Positions 10,081 to 22,567 are shown, numbered from the stretch's first letter. The stretch is 64,000 bases of DNA from Obelidium mucronatum (GCA_025765595.1 JAIVFH010000036.1:124001-188000), one strand, 5' to 3'. Program-made: numbers and translations. The notes: generated by a model not told the origin, from the sequence alone.

Positions 10081-12055
10081 ATGCTCCGCAGCACCTCGCC
10101 GGACGCGTCCGTGGCGCCGCCGCAGCCGCAGCAGCCGCAGCCACCGGCCGACGCCGCCGACGAAGCGCGCTTCGCCCAGCCACGCGTGCGCGTGCGCCGC
10201 CTGCCCGACGGCGCCGCCGCGAAGCGCCGCCGCAACGACGGCGACTCGAAGGGTGCGTCGCGTGGGTGTCTCTGTGCATGACTCACCATCCCCCCACAAC
10301 AACATAATAAACCACAGACCCCAAGTTCTGCGTGTCTGACCAGCAAATCATTCTCGCCGGCGAACGCTTCCAAATCGTGTACAGACGCCCGCCCGTGAGC
10401 ATTCCTAAACTAGCACTAAACTAACCTAAACTGAACTAACCTGACCTAAACTAAATCTAACAACCTAGATCTCCTATGCAGACCTTATTACTTATGCCAT
10501 TGCTCAAAACGGCCAGCGAAAACTTAAGCTTAACGCTATTTATAATTTTCTGACTTCCACATTCGGTTACTTCAAACACAATCCTCAAAAACGCGGATGG
10601 GAGGTAATGATTCCTCTAGTGAATTACTTTTGTTTACACCATATCCTCTTTTTTTTTTTTTTTTTTTGGATTTTTCCTCCTTTTCTTGTCCTAATTTTTC
10701 GACCATTTGTTTAGAATTCTATACGGCACAACCTGTCCATGAAATCAAAATGCCGCTTCCGTAAAATAAAGGAAGATTCGGACTCTGAAAAAGGCTGCTT
10801 CTGGAGCCTTAACCCAAACGAGCCATTTCTCCGAGAATCGATCGATAATGCATGGGAAACTGTGCTGAAACTCGAAAGTTGGCCTGGGATTGCCTACTAC
10901 AGGCTTTCTCCTGAAGAATGCTCCTCAGAGGCACCTCTACTACCGCCTACCCTCTTCTCTGAGGATAGCAAGAGATTCTATAACGACTTGTATATGTTTG
11001 ATGAATTTGGCGGCTTTGGAAAGTTTTCCGTGATTGATGCAGCCGGAACTGCTTCTGGCAGTTTATCATCATCTTCTGCTGCTTTTGCCTTGCGACAAAT
11101 ACCTCACGGCTATATACACGGGTTTTTGCCGCTTCCACCACCACCCTTCCACAATACTACTGTTGCCACGGGTGGGGATGTTTTGTGTACCGGGGCAACT
11201 GCCCTTACTATTGGAAATGCTGGCAGTGGTCCAGAAAAGGCGTCCAAGAGTGCTTTGAAACACATTCAAAAGCTGGCCAGCTCATTATCAGCCTTGTCTT
11301 CCAGCACAAGTCGGCCCTTTGAATCACAATCCTCCGTTCTTCACGAACGATCCGGTTTAGTACCTCTTATGAGAAGTGCTTCAGATAGTCAAGTGTTTGC
11401 AACTACTCAGTTCCGTAGTGATGGACAGTGTGGTTTGGCTGGGGCGTGGCCTTCTTCCGATGATGATTCAGATGGAGATATGGACGACCACGACATGGAT
11501 GAAAGCGACAGCAATTTCGGATCTCACGAAGCTTCCCAAAGTAGATTTTTCAGCAGGAGTAGCAGTAACAGTCAACTGCTACCAAGCCATTCTTCCAGAC
11601 AGCCCTTCAGCCAAGAACAGCAACATTATGCAAATCGTCCGGAAAATAATAACTGGATGGAGTTTGTATATAGCTCTTCAAACTCTCACCACCACTCGTC
11701 CCACAACTGCCAGAAACACCAGCATCAAAATAATGTTCATTACTCCCATTTGGGGTGCAAGATTATGGCTGCTTGTGGTGGATACATGACGCCAGTGACG
11801 TCAACTGTAACGACAACGGCGACAACGTCATCGTCCTCGTCCGAGTATATGTTTGACCTGTTTAATGAAGGCACAGAAGCAGCAGAAACAGAGCCATCTC
11901 TGTTGTTTGGATCTCCTGAACAAAACAGTGATAAGTTCTTTTCTGCAACTCCACTCATTCACATGTCTTCTGTGGACATTGAGCGGCTTATTGCTGATCC
12001 TTCCGTTTCTGCAACGATGGGGGACAGTGAGCCCAGCGGATTTCTCTTTTTATAA
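10081..12055 (+). CDS. forkhead-box transcription factor
   Basis: Exons 10081-10252, 10318-10394, 10469-10603 and 10715-12055 give 574 residues. The forkhead domain (about residues 82-170) starts at RPPISYADLITYAIAQ, contains recognition helix 3 with the near-invariant WENSIRHNLSMK, and ends in GCFWSLNP. It should bind RYAAAYA-type DNA sites in the nucleus. The remainder is low-complexity: a GC-rich Pro/Ala start, then Ser-, His-, Asn- and Asp/Glu-rich segments typical of activation regions. Fungal forkheads of this sort regulate cell cycle or development; the specific orthologue (Fkh1/2, Hcm1, Fhl1) cannot be assigned, and no FHA domain is seen. Confidence 0.9.
10395..10468 (+). other. forkhead intron 2 with tandem branch-site-like repeats
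   Basis: The 74-nt intron is built almost wholly of CTAAAC/CTAACC/CTGACC units (about eight copies) between a GTGAGC donor and a CCTAG acceptor. Several units match the fungal branch-point consensus CTRAC/CTRAY. Confidence 0.8.
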
Positions 12056-12300
12056 GTTTCTATTTATTATAATTTTCCTTTTTAAAAACCTTTTTCAACC
12101 TCGTCTATTTAAGTATGGTTTGGCTTATTCCTTGTATTATTGGTTTTTCCTCTTTTGGCTATTTATTTGAATCCTTCCCGTATTTATTATTGTGTGGCCG
12201 TTGTTACTTTAAATTTTATAGAATTTTGTGTGAAGACTTAAATTAAAAATTATATTAGAGTTTTTTATTTATTAATAATATAATTATTTTTTTAAAAACT
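12056..12300. other. convergent 3' intergenic region
   Basis: AT-rich spacer between the stops of the forkhead and RPGRIP1L genes. It contains several AATAAA-like and TTTATT motifs, probably 3' processing signals for both strands; nothing else seen. Confidence 0.5.
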
Positions 12301-15300
12301 TTACTCAAGACATTCCGATAGAACTGAAACACCCTTCACCACCACCACCAAAGTACCCATCAAAATATCACCATTCGAATCCCAAATCTGTAACTCCTTC
12401 TCCAAAGAATTTTTACGCCCATTTTGGTCATGTTGTTGTGCTTCTGATGCCAGTTCCAGTAAATCCAGTTTCGCATACGCGATATCCTCGCATTCTGCGT
12501 CGGGGTCTGATGAATCCTCTGTTGGTTCAGAAACGACTGTGAACAGGATTGTGTGGTCTCGTGGGTTTCGCGAGTTTAATAGTTTGGTGAGTTCGTATCT
12601 TGAATCTTCGTTTTTGAAGGGGTGTAGGGGGAAAGCTGTTGTCGGGGGAAAAAAAATGATTAATAAAAATAAAAAATAGAATTAAGGATAAATAAAAGCG
12701 GGTTTTTGCTGTACTCACTTTTCGAATAATTGAGAGCATGTGCTCCACTTTCTTGATCCCGTTCGACGGAATGCGTTTCAAGCTCTTCAGCAGGGAAATC
12801 CAAAAACTCGAAACTGACAAAGAATTGTGAAACGTTACGGAGCAGGCGTTGGGTTTTGGGGGATTGTTGTTTAAAGTATAGGTTTTTGATTTTGAGCGTA
12901 AGGTTTGTTTTGTGGCTGTTTTTGCTGGTGCTGCTGGACGACGAAGAGGAAGAGGCAGTGGACGCTGTGTCGTCACTGTTGTTGGAATGTGAGATTTGGT
13001 TGTTGGATGTGTCGTCGGTTGTTGATGTGGATGACTTTTCTTCTTCTTCTTTTTCGGATGATGATGATGATTCTGTTATTGATGAAGTCACAGAGTCATG
13101 TTTCTTCTTTTCTTTTGAGAATAGATTCCGTTCTGCGTCAGATAGAATAGAGGATGATTTGCTTTCTTTAGAGGCAGAACTTGATTCAGAAGGAGAGAGA
13201 GATTCATTGCTCTTTCCTTTCATTTTGGAATGTTTTGGTGTGTCGGAGGAGGAGGAGGAGGTAGGAGGTGGTGACGACGACGAGTTATTGGATGCTTCGG
13301 ACTCATTATTACTTTTGTTTTCATCGGCACTTTTAAACGATTCTACGGAGCTGTTATTGGAGGATGATTTGGAGCTTGATGAGTTTTCTTCCTTGTGTTT
13401 GGAACTGAGTGAGAGTTTAGTTTACAGACAGCAACAACCAACGGATAAAAAAAGTGTTACAGAATCTAATTTTTGTACCTGTGTTTTGGTGGCATTTTCG
13501 GTTTTGGCGTGACTGAACCACTAAAATGATTTGATTGAGTTGCATCACCCCCAATTTTTTCTTTATCGCTAGAGTTACCTTTTGTCGGAGTCATCACTTT
13601 CATCTGAAGATGAAGTTGATTTTGTCGTTTCCGCTGAAGAATCCTTCTTTAAGGAGGATTTTGATTTTTTGGCTTCTTTTTCACCCGATTCAGATCCAGA
13701 GTGTGCCGAGCTCGCCCCACCACTTTCTTTGGACCCAGATTCACCATCCGAAGATGAAGATTCAGAGGATTCGTTGATTTTGAGCGCAGACTTTGATTTT
13801 TTTAGGGATTGTTTGCTTCCTGCTGATTTGTGTTCATTCAATGATTTGTGAGATGACTTTCTGGAGCCATGTCGTTCCTCTTCCTCTTCCTCGCCATCTT
13901 TTTTCTTGTGGGAAGTTTCCTCTTTCAAAGATTTGTGAGATGATTTGTGAGAGCCAGAATGCTTTTCCTCTTTGTCTTCCTTCAAAGACTTGTGGGATGA
14001 CTTATGAGAGGCAGAATGTTTCTCCTCTTTATCTTCCTTCAAAGACTTGTGTGATGACTTGTGGGAGGCAGGGTGCTTTTCTTCGTGATCCTCTTTCAGT
14101 GATTTGTGGGATGACTTGTGTGATGAAGAGTGCTTTTCCTCTTTCAAAGACTTGTGGGATGAAAGATGATCTTTACTGCTTTTTTTGATGCTATGCTTTG
14201 ATGCATGTGGTTGTTCGTCTTGAACGTCTTCGAGTGATCGATGCGGGGACGTCCTGCGAGAGGACTTGCGAGAAATGGGTTTATCTTCTTCCTTGAGAGA
14301 TTTATGTGATTGTTTGCGCGAGCCCATGTTTTCTTTACTGCTGTGTCTCTGTTCATCCTTTTCGTCGTGAAGCTTGTCTTTACTCTTTTTATGAAGATCT
14401 GCAGATGATTTTTTCTTTTCACTGTCGTGGAGAGCGTCTTTGCTGCGTCTATCTATGGTGTCTTTGCTTTTTCGTACGTCGTGATGGGATTTTTTCTCGT
14501 TGTGGTGGTCATCGTCCCGCTCATCGATTGCAGACATGGCAGATACCTCTGAAGGAGCCGAATGCTTCGGATCATTAGTACTTGAAGTTACCACAGAGTC
14601 TCTATCGCCTGTTGTTGACGTGTCGTTGGATGGCCGTGACGGTTTGGACTCATCATCTTCATCTGACATTTGACGTCGTTTATACTGCTTCCGTTTATCT
14701 TCGTCAGAAGCTTTGTATTTGTTCATTGTCTCAGACTCTGCATCTGTATGGCTGGCAGCATCGTGGCTCTTGCTCTCAGTATCATCATCATCATCACCGT
14801 TATCCTGACTATGTACTGCCTTATTAGAGCGGCCATTTGACGAAGCAACGTGCTCGTCAAGTTGAGATATCAGTGGGACAATGTTTAATTTGTATGGCTT
14901 GGACCATTCAAGACTGACGGTGATCTTACTCTTGCTGTTTCCAAATCCATCCGACAAAAAGTACTCATCATAGATTTTCTCACCCAAGGCAAGAGAAAGA
15001 AGTGGAATTGCTACAGATCCATACTCAAAGTCTTCTATTCCGTCATTATCATCAAGCACCATGATATGGAGAGACCCCGTGCGCAAATAGCGATCCAAGT
15101 CTGACGTCATTGGCAACGGCAGGATCCGCAAGAAGTTTATCATGGGACTCGTGCTGTTTCGAATGGTTTCCGTTACCATTGTTTCGTGAATGTAGAATTG
15201 GAAGCTCGCAAATACAGCGGGGACTCTTCCTGGTGGTTGACGGAGGTGTGTGCAATTGATGATTCGAATCACCAAGTCGTTTGTATCTGAACGTGGACGG

Positions 15301-18203
15301 AAGCGGCGACTGGAAACTTCCTTGTCGCTAACTGTGAGTAAGTTCAGAGCGACTGTGCGTTCCTTGTATGACCGGATTGCCTGTGCCATTGGTAGTCGGA
15401 CTCGAAGTCCAAAGTCGATTTTACCAATGATGGTTCTTTCGTCGTGTGTACTAATGAGGTCGGCGTAATAACGGAGTCGGTCGGTTCGGTCTGGATCTGT
15501 CAGCTCTTTCATGACCATTGAGCAAGTTGCAACATTGTGGAAGTCCAGACCATTAGACACACTAAAATACATGACGGTGCTTTTCGACTGAAGATATTGA
15601 AGGAAAAAGTCGTCTGTGTACACCTTGTACTTGGATGTGAAGTTGAATACTGGCTTTTGACCCAACCCCATCGGTGAGACTTGTGTCTCAAACTCAAAGA
15701 AGTCATAGTGAATAAATGTAGTGAGTTTTGCTGAGTCTTCCATATCGATTCCAAGCTTTCGAATGTAGTATAAACCGTCATCACTGATGAGAGCAGATTC
15801 AATATGGATTTCAATCATGTTTTGACCTAGAAGCTGGTTAGCATCTAAATACCAAGACAAAAGCCAAAATCACCAGTCGCCAGCTCCACAACATCATCGT
15901 CATCATCATCTTTTGGTCTTTCGATTTCGCCAGGTATTTTGGCTGTTCCATAGACAATGCTCTTCAGCTGCCCTTCCAAATGAGCAATTTTGTTTGCACG
16001 GAGGTCAAGCAGCCGGGAATCTTCCTCCAGACGAAGTTCTTTTGATTGACTTTTAACACGCTTCCTCAAACCGTATATATAATTTACCATATCCATTCTT
16101 CAAGGCCTCCATTTTTCTGTTGAGCTCCTCGCATTCCAGCTTGTAATCCTTGTTGATGTGCTCCTGTAAATACAGCAATTTTCGTATTTTCTCAAGCTCA
16201 TGAATGCAATCCGCATATTGAACTCTCAGCTCTTGCAATAGTTCTTTATCCTGTGGTATTTTTCAATATCGTGGACGAGACACTAAAATTTAACATACAG
16301 CATACAGCTCTTCTGCCTCCATCAAAAAATCGAGCGAGATTCCTCTTTCTCTTCTCAGCCTCACAATAGAAAGGGCTTCTTCAATTTCCGAAATATCAAT
16401 TTCACCATCCTTGCAGAAGAAATTCATTTTTTCTCGCAGTTCGTCGAGCTCCTGTTGGATTTCAAACATGTGACGATCCGCATCATGTTTCTCATCTCGA
16501 ATCTCACGTAAATGTTCTGAAGTAAAGGTATTTTAACGAAAAATTCAAAAGTCTTAGACCAAACCTTTCAAAGTCTCATTTTCCTCATGGATTGCTCTCT
16601 TCTCGTCCAAATGATACGCGAGATCTTTAATATGCTTTCGTAAATTTTCTCTAAGCTCTTCAATTTCGTTCTGATATTCTTCTTCTCGGTCACGATTGAA
16701 TTGAGCATCAAGCAAGTTGGCCTGCTCTTGCTCGAGCAGTCTCTTTTCTTCTCGAAGGTCATGAATCAATTCCAATAGCTGAAAATATAACAGGTTATTC
16801 TGTGGGTTTTGGGTAAAATCTGCACAAAACCTCTTCGTTTTCATGTCTGTCCGAACTAATTTTCTTCAATTCGTGTTCCATGTCAACACAACGCCGTCTC
16901 TCTTCTTTTAAATCTTCATTTAACTCATCAGAAACCCTCAACGCTTCTTGATGGGCTTCTAGCATAGCTCTGAACCTTTCGTCAAGAGTGTCAAACTTTC
17001 CGGCTATTTCACGTTCTCGCTTTCTAGATTCCGTGAGTTCAAGTTGAAGGGCTGCTCGTTCAATGTCATGCTGATGCTGATCTCTGCATCGAAAAGAAGT
17101 CAGATTCTTTTTATCCTTGAACCCATGTTCGACTTAACTTGTCCATTGCTTCACTTGTTCTTGAAGCGTCCTGTCTCAGTTTTTCCAGCTCCGCGTCCGC
17201 TTCGCTTAATTTTAACCGGAGCATTCCATTCATCTCCTCTCTGACTTCTGGTTAGATATCTATCTTATAAAAAATGAAAGTTCAAGTACATACAATTTCT
17301 CCAGTTCTTCTTGTGAATGATGGTTGACAGGTTCTGGCGAAGGATTATTTGAAGGTTTTGCGGATGCCATGCTGGAAATAAAAGTTTCAGGTGCAAAACA
17401 AGAAGAATCGCCAACCGTACCCTCCGGGCTTGGACTTAAGAACCAGTCCTGGCTGGAGTCTTTTCTTTTGAGATGCCTGCCGTTATAGGATAGGATTTGT
17501 TATTTTGCTGCATACGTCACAACTAGTTGACGCACCCCTTGAATCCTCGGAGGAATATGGTCATATGGCGTTCGTTTGCGCGTTTCTGCTTCATGAAGAG
17601 TTCGAAAGTATTGCATCTGAAACCAATTTGGCATTAATTTGGTGAGGTCTTGGGTTCTTTCTTTACCTTATTCCGTGTCACGGTATTCTCCTTAGTGACT
17701 TCTTTGAGCTGCAGTCTCAAATCTTCAATTAAGTCATAGGCTTCTTCAATATTTTTGAATTCCCCTTTTATGTGGCCGCAAAATATATGTCAGTAGCAAT
17801 ATATAGGAATAAACACAGACCAACCTTTAATTGGTTTCGCTTTTCCGACTTTGCTATGTTCAGGACCATCGCCTGCCATTACTTCTTTGTTTCGAATGAG
17901 GTCTTCTGATAATCGTTGTACTTTTGTTGTGAGTCTTAACAGCAGAGTAAGAATCCCAAACAAAGCAAACTTCATTGAAACAAAAGAGATCAATACTTTT
18001 TTGCCCGATCGTCCTGCACATTAAGCTTCTTTTTTAGGGCCAAGTTCTCTGCCTTCAATGCATACAACTCGTCCTCAGCATGTTTGTCTGATGAGGAACC
18101 TTTCAGTAACGACGCGTTCCTGGGGATCTATCACCCGGCACGTACCTAATGCGCGTCCGCTCAAGCCGCCCATCGCAGCCGAGTGCGATCTAGCCATAGT
18201 CAT
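12301..18203 (-). CDS. RPGRIP1L: RPGRIP1L-type ciliary transition-zone protein
   Basis: A long gene with well over ten short introns (about 48-110 nt) and roughly 1,600 residues. From the ATG at 18203: an N-terminal stretch with the RPGRIP1-like block YDHIPPRIQ, then a coiled coil covering most of 17370-15900. Next come two C2 domains around 15860-14900; the first contains FTSKYKVYTDDFFLQYL and RLPMAQAIRSYKERT, both close to vertebrate RPGRIP1L. A long Ser/Lys/His-rich insert follows (about 14850-12900). The C-terminal C2-like domain (ILFTVVSEPTED, ECEDIAYAKLDL) ends at TAA 12303-12301. RPGRIP1L anchors the ciliary gate together with NPHP and MKS proteins, so the organism should build a flagellum. 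Frame is kept across every junction I checked, including the three in the insert. Confidence 0.9.
13900..14170 (-). repeat. SHKSLKED tandem repeat within the RPGRIP1L insert
   Basis: At least four imperfect protein repeats of about 19 residues (57 nt), each with a core KSSHKSLKED followed by xEEKHSAS. The copies are nearly identical, indicating recent expansion. More degenerate SHKSLKE-like units lie further towards the N-terminus of the protein (about 14170-14340). Confidence 0.9.
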
Positions 18204-18271
18204 TGGCGTTGATTTGTTGAATTATTTTACTTTATTTGAATAGATTGAAACTCACAAATAAACGCAATAAA
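18204..18271. promoter_or_regulatory. 68-bp divergent promoter, RPGRIP1L / SEM1
   Basis: The two start codons are separated by 68 bp of AT-rich sequence. All shared regulatory sequence must be in this gap, in 5' coding sequence or in first introns. No X-box (RFX site) was recognised by eye. Confidence 0.5.
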
Positions 18272-18559
18272 ATGTCTTCAGGAAAACAACGCATGGACGA
18301 AGACCTCGCGGCCACGCCAGACTCGATGGCCACGGACGCCGCCCTTCCGGCTCAGTACTCTGCCGGCCAGAGCGATCGACTGGATAAGGTTTGGACAGTT
18401 AAAGCTGCGGACTGACGAGTAACCACACCCACCACAGCAGCAGGACAAGCTTGCCGACCAGGACTTCTTCAACAGTAAGTTGTGCGGTGTTTTGCGATGC
18501 TTGCTTACTGGGCCTTACTAGAATTCGACGACGATATGGACGACGAGACGTTCTTCTAA
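18272..18559 (+). CDS. SEM1: 26S proteasome subunit Sem1/DSS1 (Rpn15)
   Basis: Exons 18272-18388, 18438-18474 and 18522-18559 give 63 residues. The acidic, Trp-poor protein ends in DQDFFNKFDDDMDDETFF, close to the conserved DSS1 core, which normally carries W/F aromatic positions inside Asp/Glu runs. Sem1 is a small disordered subunit of the proteasome lid and also of TREX-2 and BRCA2-type complexes. The acceptor of exon 2 is a NAGNAG-type CAGCAGCAG, so one Gln may be included or skipped. Confidence 0.85.
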
Positions 18560-18619
18560 GCATAAGTGTGAATAAATGTGGATATCGCGATTCATTGTTT
18601 CGAATGGGCTTCTGCACTG

Positions 18620-20717
18620 CTACAAATTAGCCGTAACCTTGCACTTTGGCAACATTTGTCGAATCGAAGCAACGGCAGAGTTGCCCACCCCACTGCAGCG
18701 ATCCATGTTCCAAACATCCATCCCAAAAGCATCGATACCGTCTTTCAGGCCCTGGGCCTGTGCTTCTCTCTTTGCGTTTGCAAAGGCCAGCACACCAGCC
18801 CCTGAAACTCCACACCCAGAAACATTCAGCTCCTGCAGCTTACGGTACCCATAGACTTTTAATGATTCCATGGTTTTATCAGTGATTCTTGAGTTGGAAC
18901 TAACATCCAAGGAGGACAGGCAATTCATTTCAGTTTGCAATTGAAGGAACTGAACCATCCCAGCGTCGCTGATTTGAGGACAAAAACTGAGGTTCAAGCG
19001 TTTCAAAAACTTGCATCGGGTTCCGATTTTAACTAGGGAAGCGTTGGTGATATTTGCTGATGTGGGAAACTCTGATTTCAGAAAGCATGTTTAGTTTTTG
19101 TCTAAAAATTTGAGAACGTTGAGTAACAAACCTATAACTTCCAAATTGGGACACAATGCTGTAAGTGCATTTACAGCAATATCCTCCACAAACTTGCAGG
19201 CTGCAATTCGAATTGATTTTAGGCCCGTACATTCCTTAGCAATCAGCAAAAGAGAGTTGCTCAATGTATTCCCTCCTTGTGGAATGAAATTGAATGTCAA
19301 ACCCGTGGCATCGATTGACTCGAGATTTTTACAATGCAAGGCAATCGCTTCCAGAGAGCGCTGAGTCGCCATTTCCAATTTGGCCAAATTGATGCTGACA
19401 AGAAGTGGGAAACACCGTGCAGCATTGCAGACCAGCTTATCTGAAAGCTTGGTGTTTCCAGATAAATCCAGCAGCTTGAGGGAAAATATTGGACCTGCTT
19501 TAACACCGTGGGGCTGGTCATTAAGTTGCTGCTTATGAGCCAGGAGTGTTTTGATGACAGGACCCAAAGCTCCATCAGTCAACTGAGCACATTCAGAAAC
19601 AACCAGTTCCTCCAACGTTCGACATTTTTCCAAAAGCACTGCCAGGCAGTCATCCGTGATCCCAGTTCCACTTAAATTCAATCTTCTGATACTCTCAGTC
19701 GAACCAGAACGGATCGCCGAAACAATGGATTCAGGAACAACTTTTCTATTGAATGTCAACTCAAATAAAGAAAGTTGTGATCGAGAATTCGCGATGGCCT
19801 TGAGTCCAGTTTTGGTCACTTTGGAGCAGTTTTGGAGGACAATAGAACGAACTTGATCGCGCCCACGCATTAGAAGAGACGCGATAGTAACATCTGTTAC
19901 TTTGCTCCAATGCCGAGAGACATCCAAGTCGCGCCATAGAAACTTGTTGTTGCTGAGCATGGCACGAATCTGAGACGACAGCCGAAGACATTTCGTTATT
20001 TCCTTAAGTGGAAGGTATTCAAAGATTTCTTGAATGATTTCAAAGGGAATGGAGTGGGTTCCAAAGTTGTGGATTATGGAAGGAAGTGGGGGAGGCAAAG
20101 TTTGCACTTCGGTTTCGATTGGATCGTCTGTTGCGGCAACAGTGCCATCAACATTTGGCAACGGATCTTTTTCAATCTTTCCCCGTTTCGAAGACGGGGG
20201 CGAAATATTCTCCTTCCGCTTTGCACGTTTAAGAGTAATTCCAAGTTTCGAAGCTAAATCCATATACAGCGTTTCAAGAGCCTTTCAAAAAAACCCAAGA
20301 AAGCAAGTCAGAAAAGACGAAATCCAAATCTAATTCTTTACCTTGCGGTCTTCATCTTTTGTATCAATCTTTGACAGACCGATTCTGCAGATCTTGAATG
20401 CAGGTTCGGACATGTTTTTCTTTTTGAAGATTGTTGCTGCGCGAAGGTATCCAATGGCTAATTCTGGCGATAGCTTGACAGCAGCCATTGCGTCATCGAG
20501 GGCCTGGTCTGTTTTGCCGAGTCTGTTGTTTTGTTTTGTTTTACTTGTTGTTCTATGAACCGTTGAAGTGGCCCTACTTTGCAAGGAGTTGAGCACGGAC
20601 GTCGAAGAGAGCTGCAGTGGGCGCTAAAGCAATCGCCTTTGAAAAGAGGGCCACGGCTTTGATTGTGTCGCCGCTTTGAAGCGCAAGAGAAGCAGCGGCA
20701 ATATTTGTTTCGGACAT
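18620..20717 (-). CDS. TPR - F-box - LRR protein, Dia2/Pof3-like
   Basis: Four exons. N-terminal TPRs read from MSETNIAAASLALQSGDT through LGKTDQALDDAMAAVKLSP. A Lys/Arg-rich linker, probably a nuclear localisation signal (KRAKRKE, SSKRGK), follows. The F-box starts at IPFEIIQEIFEYLPLKEITKC, and then leucine-rich repeats of the FBXL/AMN1 type run to the stop at 18620 (for example LNLSGTGITDDCL, LDLSGNTKLSD, LNVSGCGVSGAG). The TPR-F-box-LRR order is that of yeast Dia2 and fission-yeast Pof3. These are SCF substrate receptors that ride with replisomes and drive ubiquitination of CMG helicase at termination. Assignment rests on architecture. Confidence 0.85.
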
Positions 20718-20790
20718 TCTTTGTCAAAAATAATTATCAAACGGATTACAGTCGTAAGAAAAATCCGGAACTAGATTCAATCATTCAGCT

Positions 20791-22567
20791 TTATTTCTTG
20801 ATGAAATGATAACATTCATTCAACAAACACTCGCTACTCAAAGCATGCACTTCGTGAAGAACATATCCTGAAACTTTGTTTGGCCTGAGCGCAATGAGTC
20901 TCCACTCACCCTCTCCTTCAACACGGTCCACAAGTGCCTTCAGAAGCATTGATTCCGTCCAGCTACATGGAACCACGACAATCCAATCTGCTGCTTCACC
21001 GTTTATTACTGTGTGTTTCACACGTATTTGAACGGTTTGTGATTCATTGTTGGTGATGAAGCTGGGTTCTCGAGAAACCATCAGTTTATGAAGGTTTGTT
21101 TTTCCTCCTTCTTCTCCTGATGTAACTAGATATATATCTCGATTCGCGGAAAGACTGCTGGAAACAAATGCTTCGTGATTAATTTCTGGCTCATGCATCT
21201 TGATGCGAGGGGGATCACTATCAGTAGTAGTTGTAATCCGTAATTCAGGGTAATCCGCCCGAGATTTAGAAGAGACGGTTTTGACGCGATGGCGTCGGCC
21301 ACTTTGTTGCTTTTTAAGTGCATGTATGCTTGGAGCTGGTTCCGTTGATATAGCACGATCAGAAGTACAAGGTTCCACGTTGTCCGTTGATTTGAGAGGT
21401 GAAGGTGGGGGAAAGTGGTCCAAGGATTGATCGGATTCAGGCGGGGGACAAATTAACGTTCTTCCTCGTCCTCCAAATGGCGTATACTTGATTTTCTTGT
21501 CGCCGTTGTATTCCTCTTCATGAAAGTCGCGTACAACGAAAGGAACTAATATCAAAAAAAAAAATTATTGATCCAACGAAAGTATCCCATATTAAAAGAG
21601 CTGATTCATGCTAGTATAGAAGGCAAACCCTAACCTCCTTCTGGATGCAAGTCTTTGAGTTCGTAAGGAAAGAATCCGTCCATAATATCTTTCATCAAGA
21701 GTTTCGCAGAAGGGTCTTTATAGTCTCTAAAAGCGCCATTTTGAAGAATGATTCCGTTTTTGTAAAGTGAAAGGGTAAGTTTTTCAGGCGTCTTGCAGAT
21801 GGATTTGACATTAGATCAAAAAACAAAGGTAAAAAACAGAAATACCTTTAGACGACTCGTTCCGTCTACAACCGTTACAATAGATATACCCTCTCCAGCT
21901 ATTTGATTGAGTTCCTTTATCCGTTGGAGAAAGATTCGTATGTCATAAGGAAACCCACTGCTGTTGACACTATCGCCATCCCCAGGAAAAATGTACTCTG
22001 TTGCACGATTGAGTAACAAATTCGCAGCGTTATTTTCACATGGATATAAGAATGAAGCTTCGCTCGACATTGTGGACGCGGAGCAGGCTCTACCCTCTAT
22101 CGCGTTGACTTTGGAACACAGAAACTCGAATCTAAATTCAAGGGATTCCACCTACATCTCGATTAAATAAATAATTACATATTTATATAACCAAACATAT
22201 ACATTTCACAAGAGAAAACTTACAGTTTTTGCAAGATCATTTTGACATTTGACAGCATCAGTTAACTTGGCGTCTTTTTGCCTTAACTCGATTTTCAAAC
22301 GAGAGCACGTCGATTCCAGTAGATCTAATCTTGTTTGAAGAAGGGATAGAGATAGGTCTCCTTGTATGTGGTCTGTGTTTCTGGGGGGGGAGGTTGGAGG
22401 TTGGTTAACAAACGAGTCAGTTTAAATATCCTAAATATCCATCTGCTTGATAATCACTTCAAGCCCTTCAGTTTTCTGGCAGCTGGTAACTCATTATGTT
22501 GTGTGTCAGCCGAACAGGCAGATTGAGGTCGCGTCTTGTGGAGCAATGGTGGCAGGGATTTCTTCAT
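20791..22567 (-). CDS. UBXN11: UBXN11-like SEP-domain protein
   Basis: Five exons. A coiled-coil N-terminus (DHIQGDLSLSLLQTRLDLLE) is followed by a helical segment (PYDIRIFLQRIKELNQIAGEG) that resembles the one before the SEP domain in animal UBXN11. The SEP domain reads LTLSLYKNGIILQNGAFRDY, DIMDGFFPYELKDLHPEGVPF and VRDFHEEEY across an intron. The last 80 residues may be a divergent UBX beta-grasp fold. SEP/UBX proteins are p97/Cdc48 cofactors. UBXN11 is, as far as I know, largely confined to organisms with cilia, which fits the RPGRIP1L gene next door. Exon 1 uses a weak GTGATT donor, so the start at 22567 is the least certain point. Confidence 0.8.

Noticed and set aside
12856..13512. 218-codon acidic + strand frame opposite RPGRIP1L
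   Set aside because: It is the antisense of the Ser/Lys-rich insert; the minus strand continues the RPGRIP1L frame through introns to a conserved C-terminus.
18120..18145. 26-nt intron at the start of RPGRIP1L
   Set aside because: It is too short for the spliceosome and gives the wrong frame. Extending to the CATCAG acceptor at 18088 gives a 58-nt intron and an open frame.
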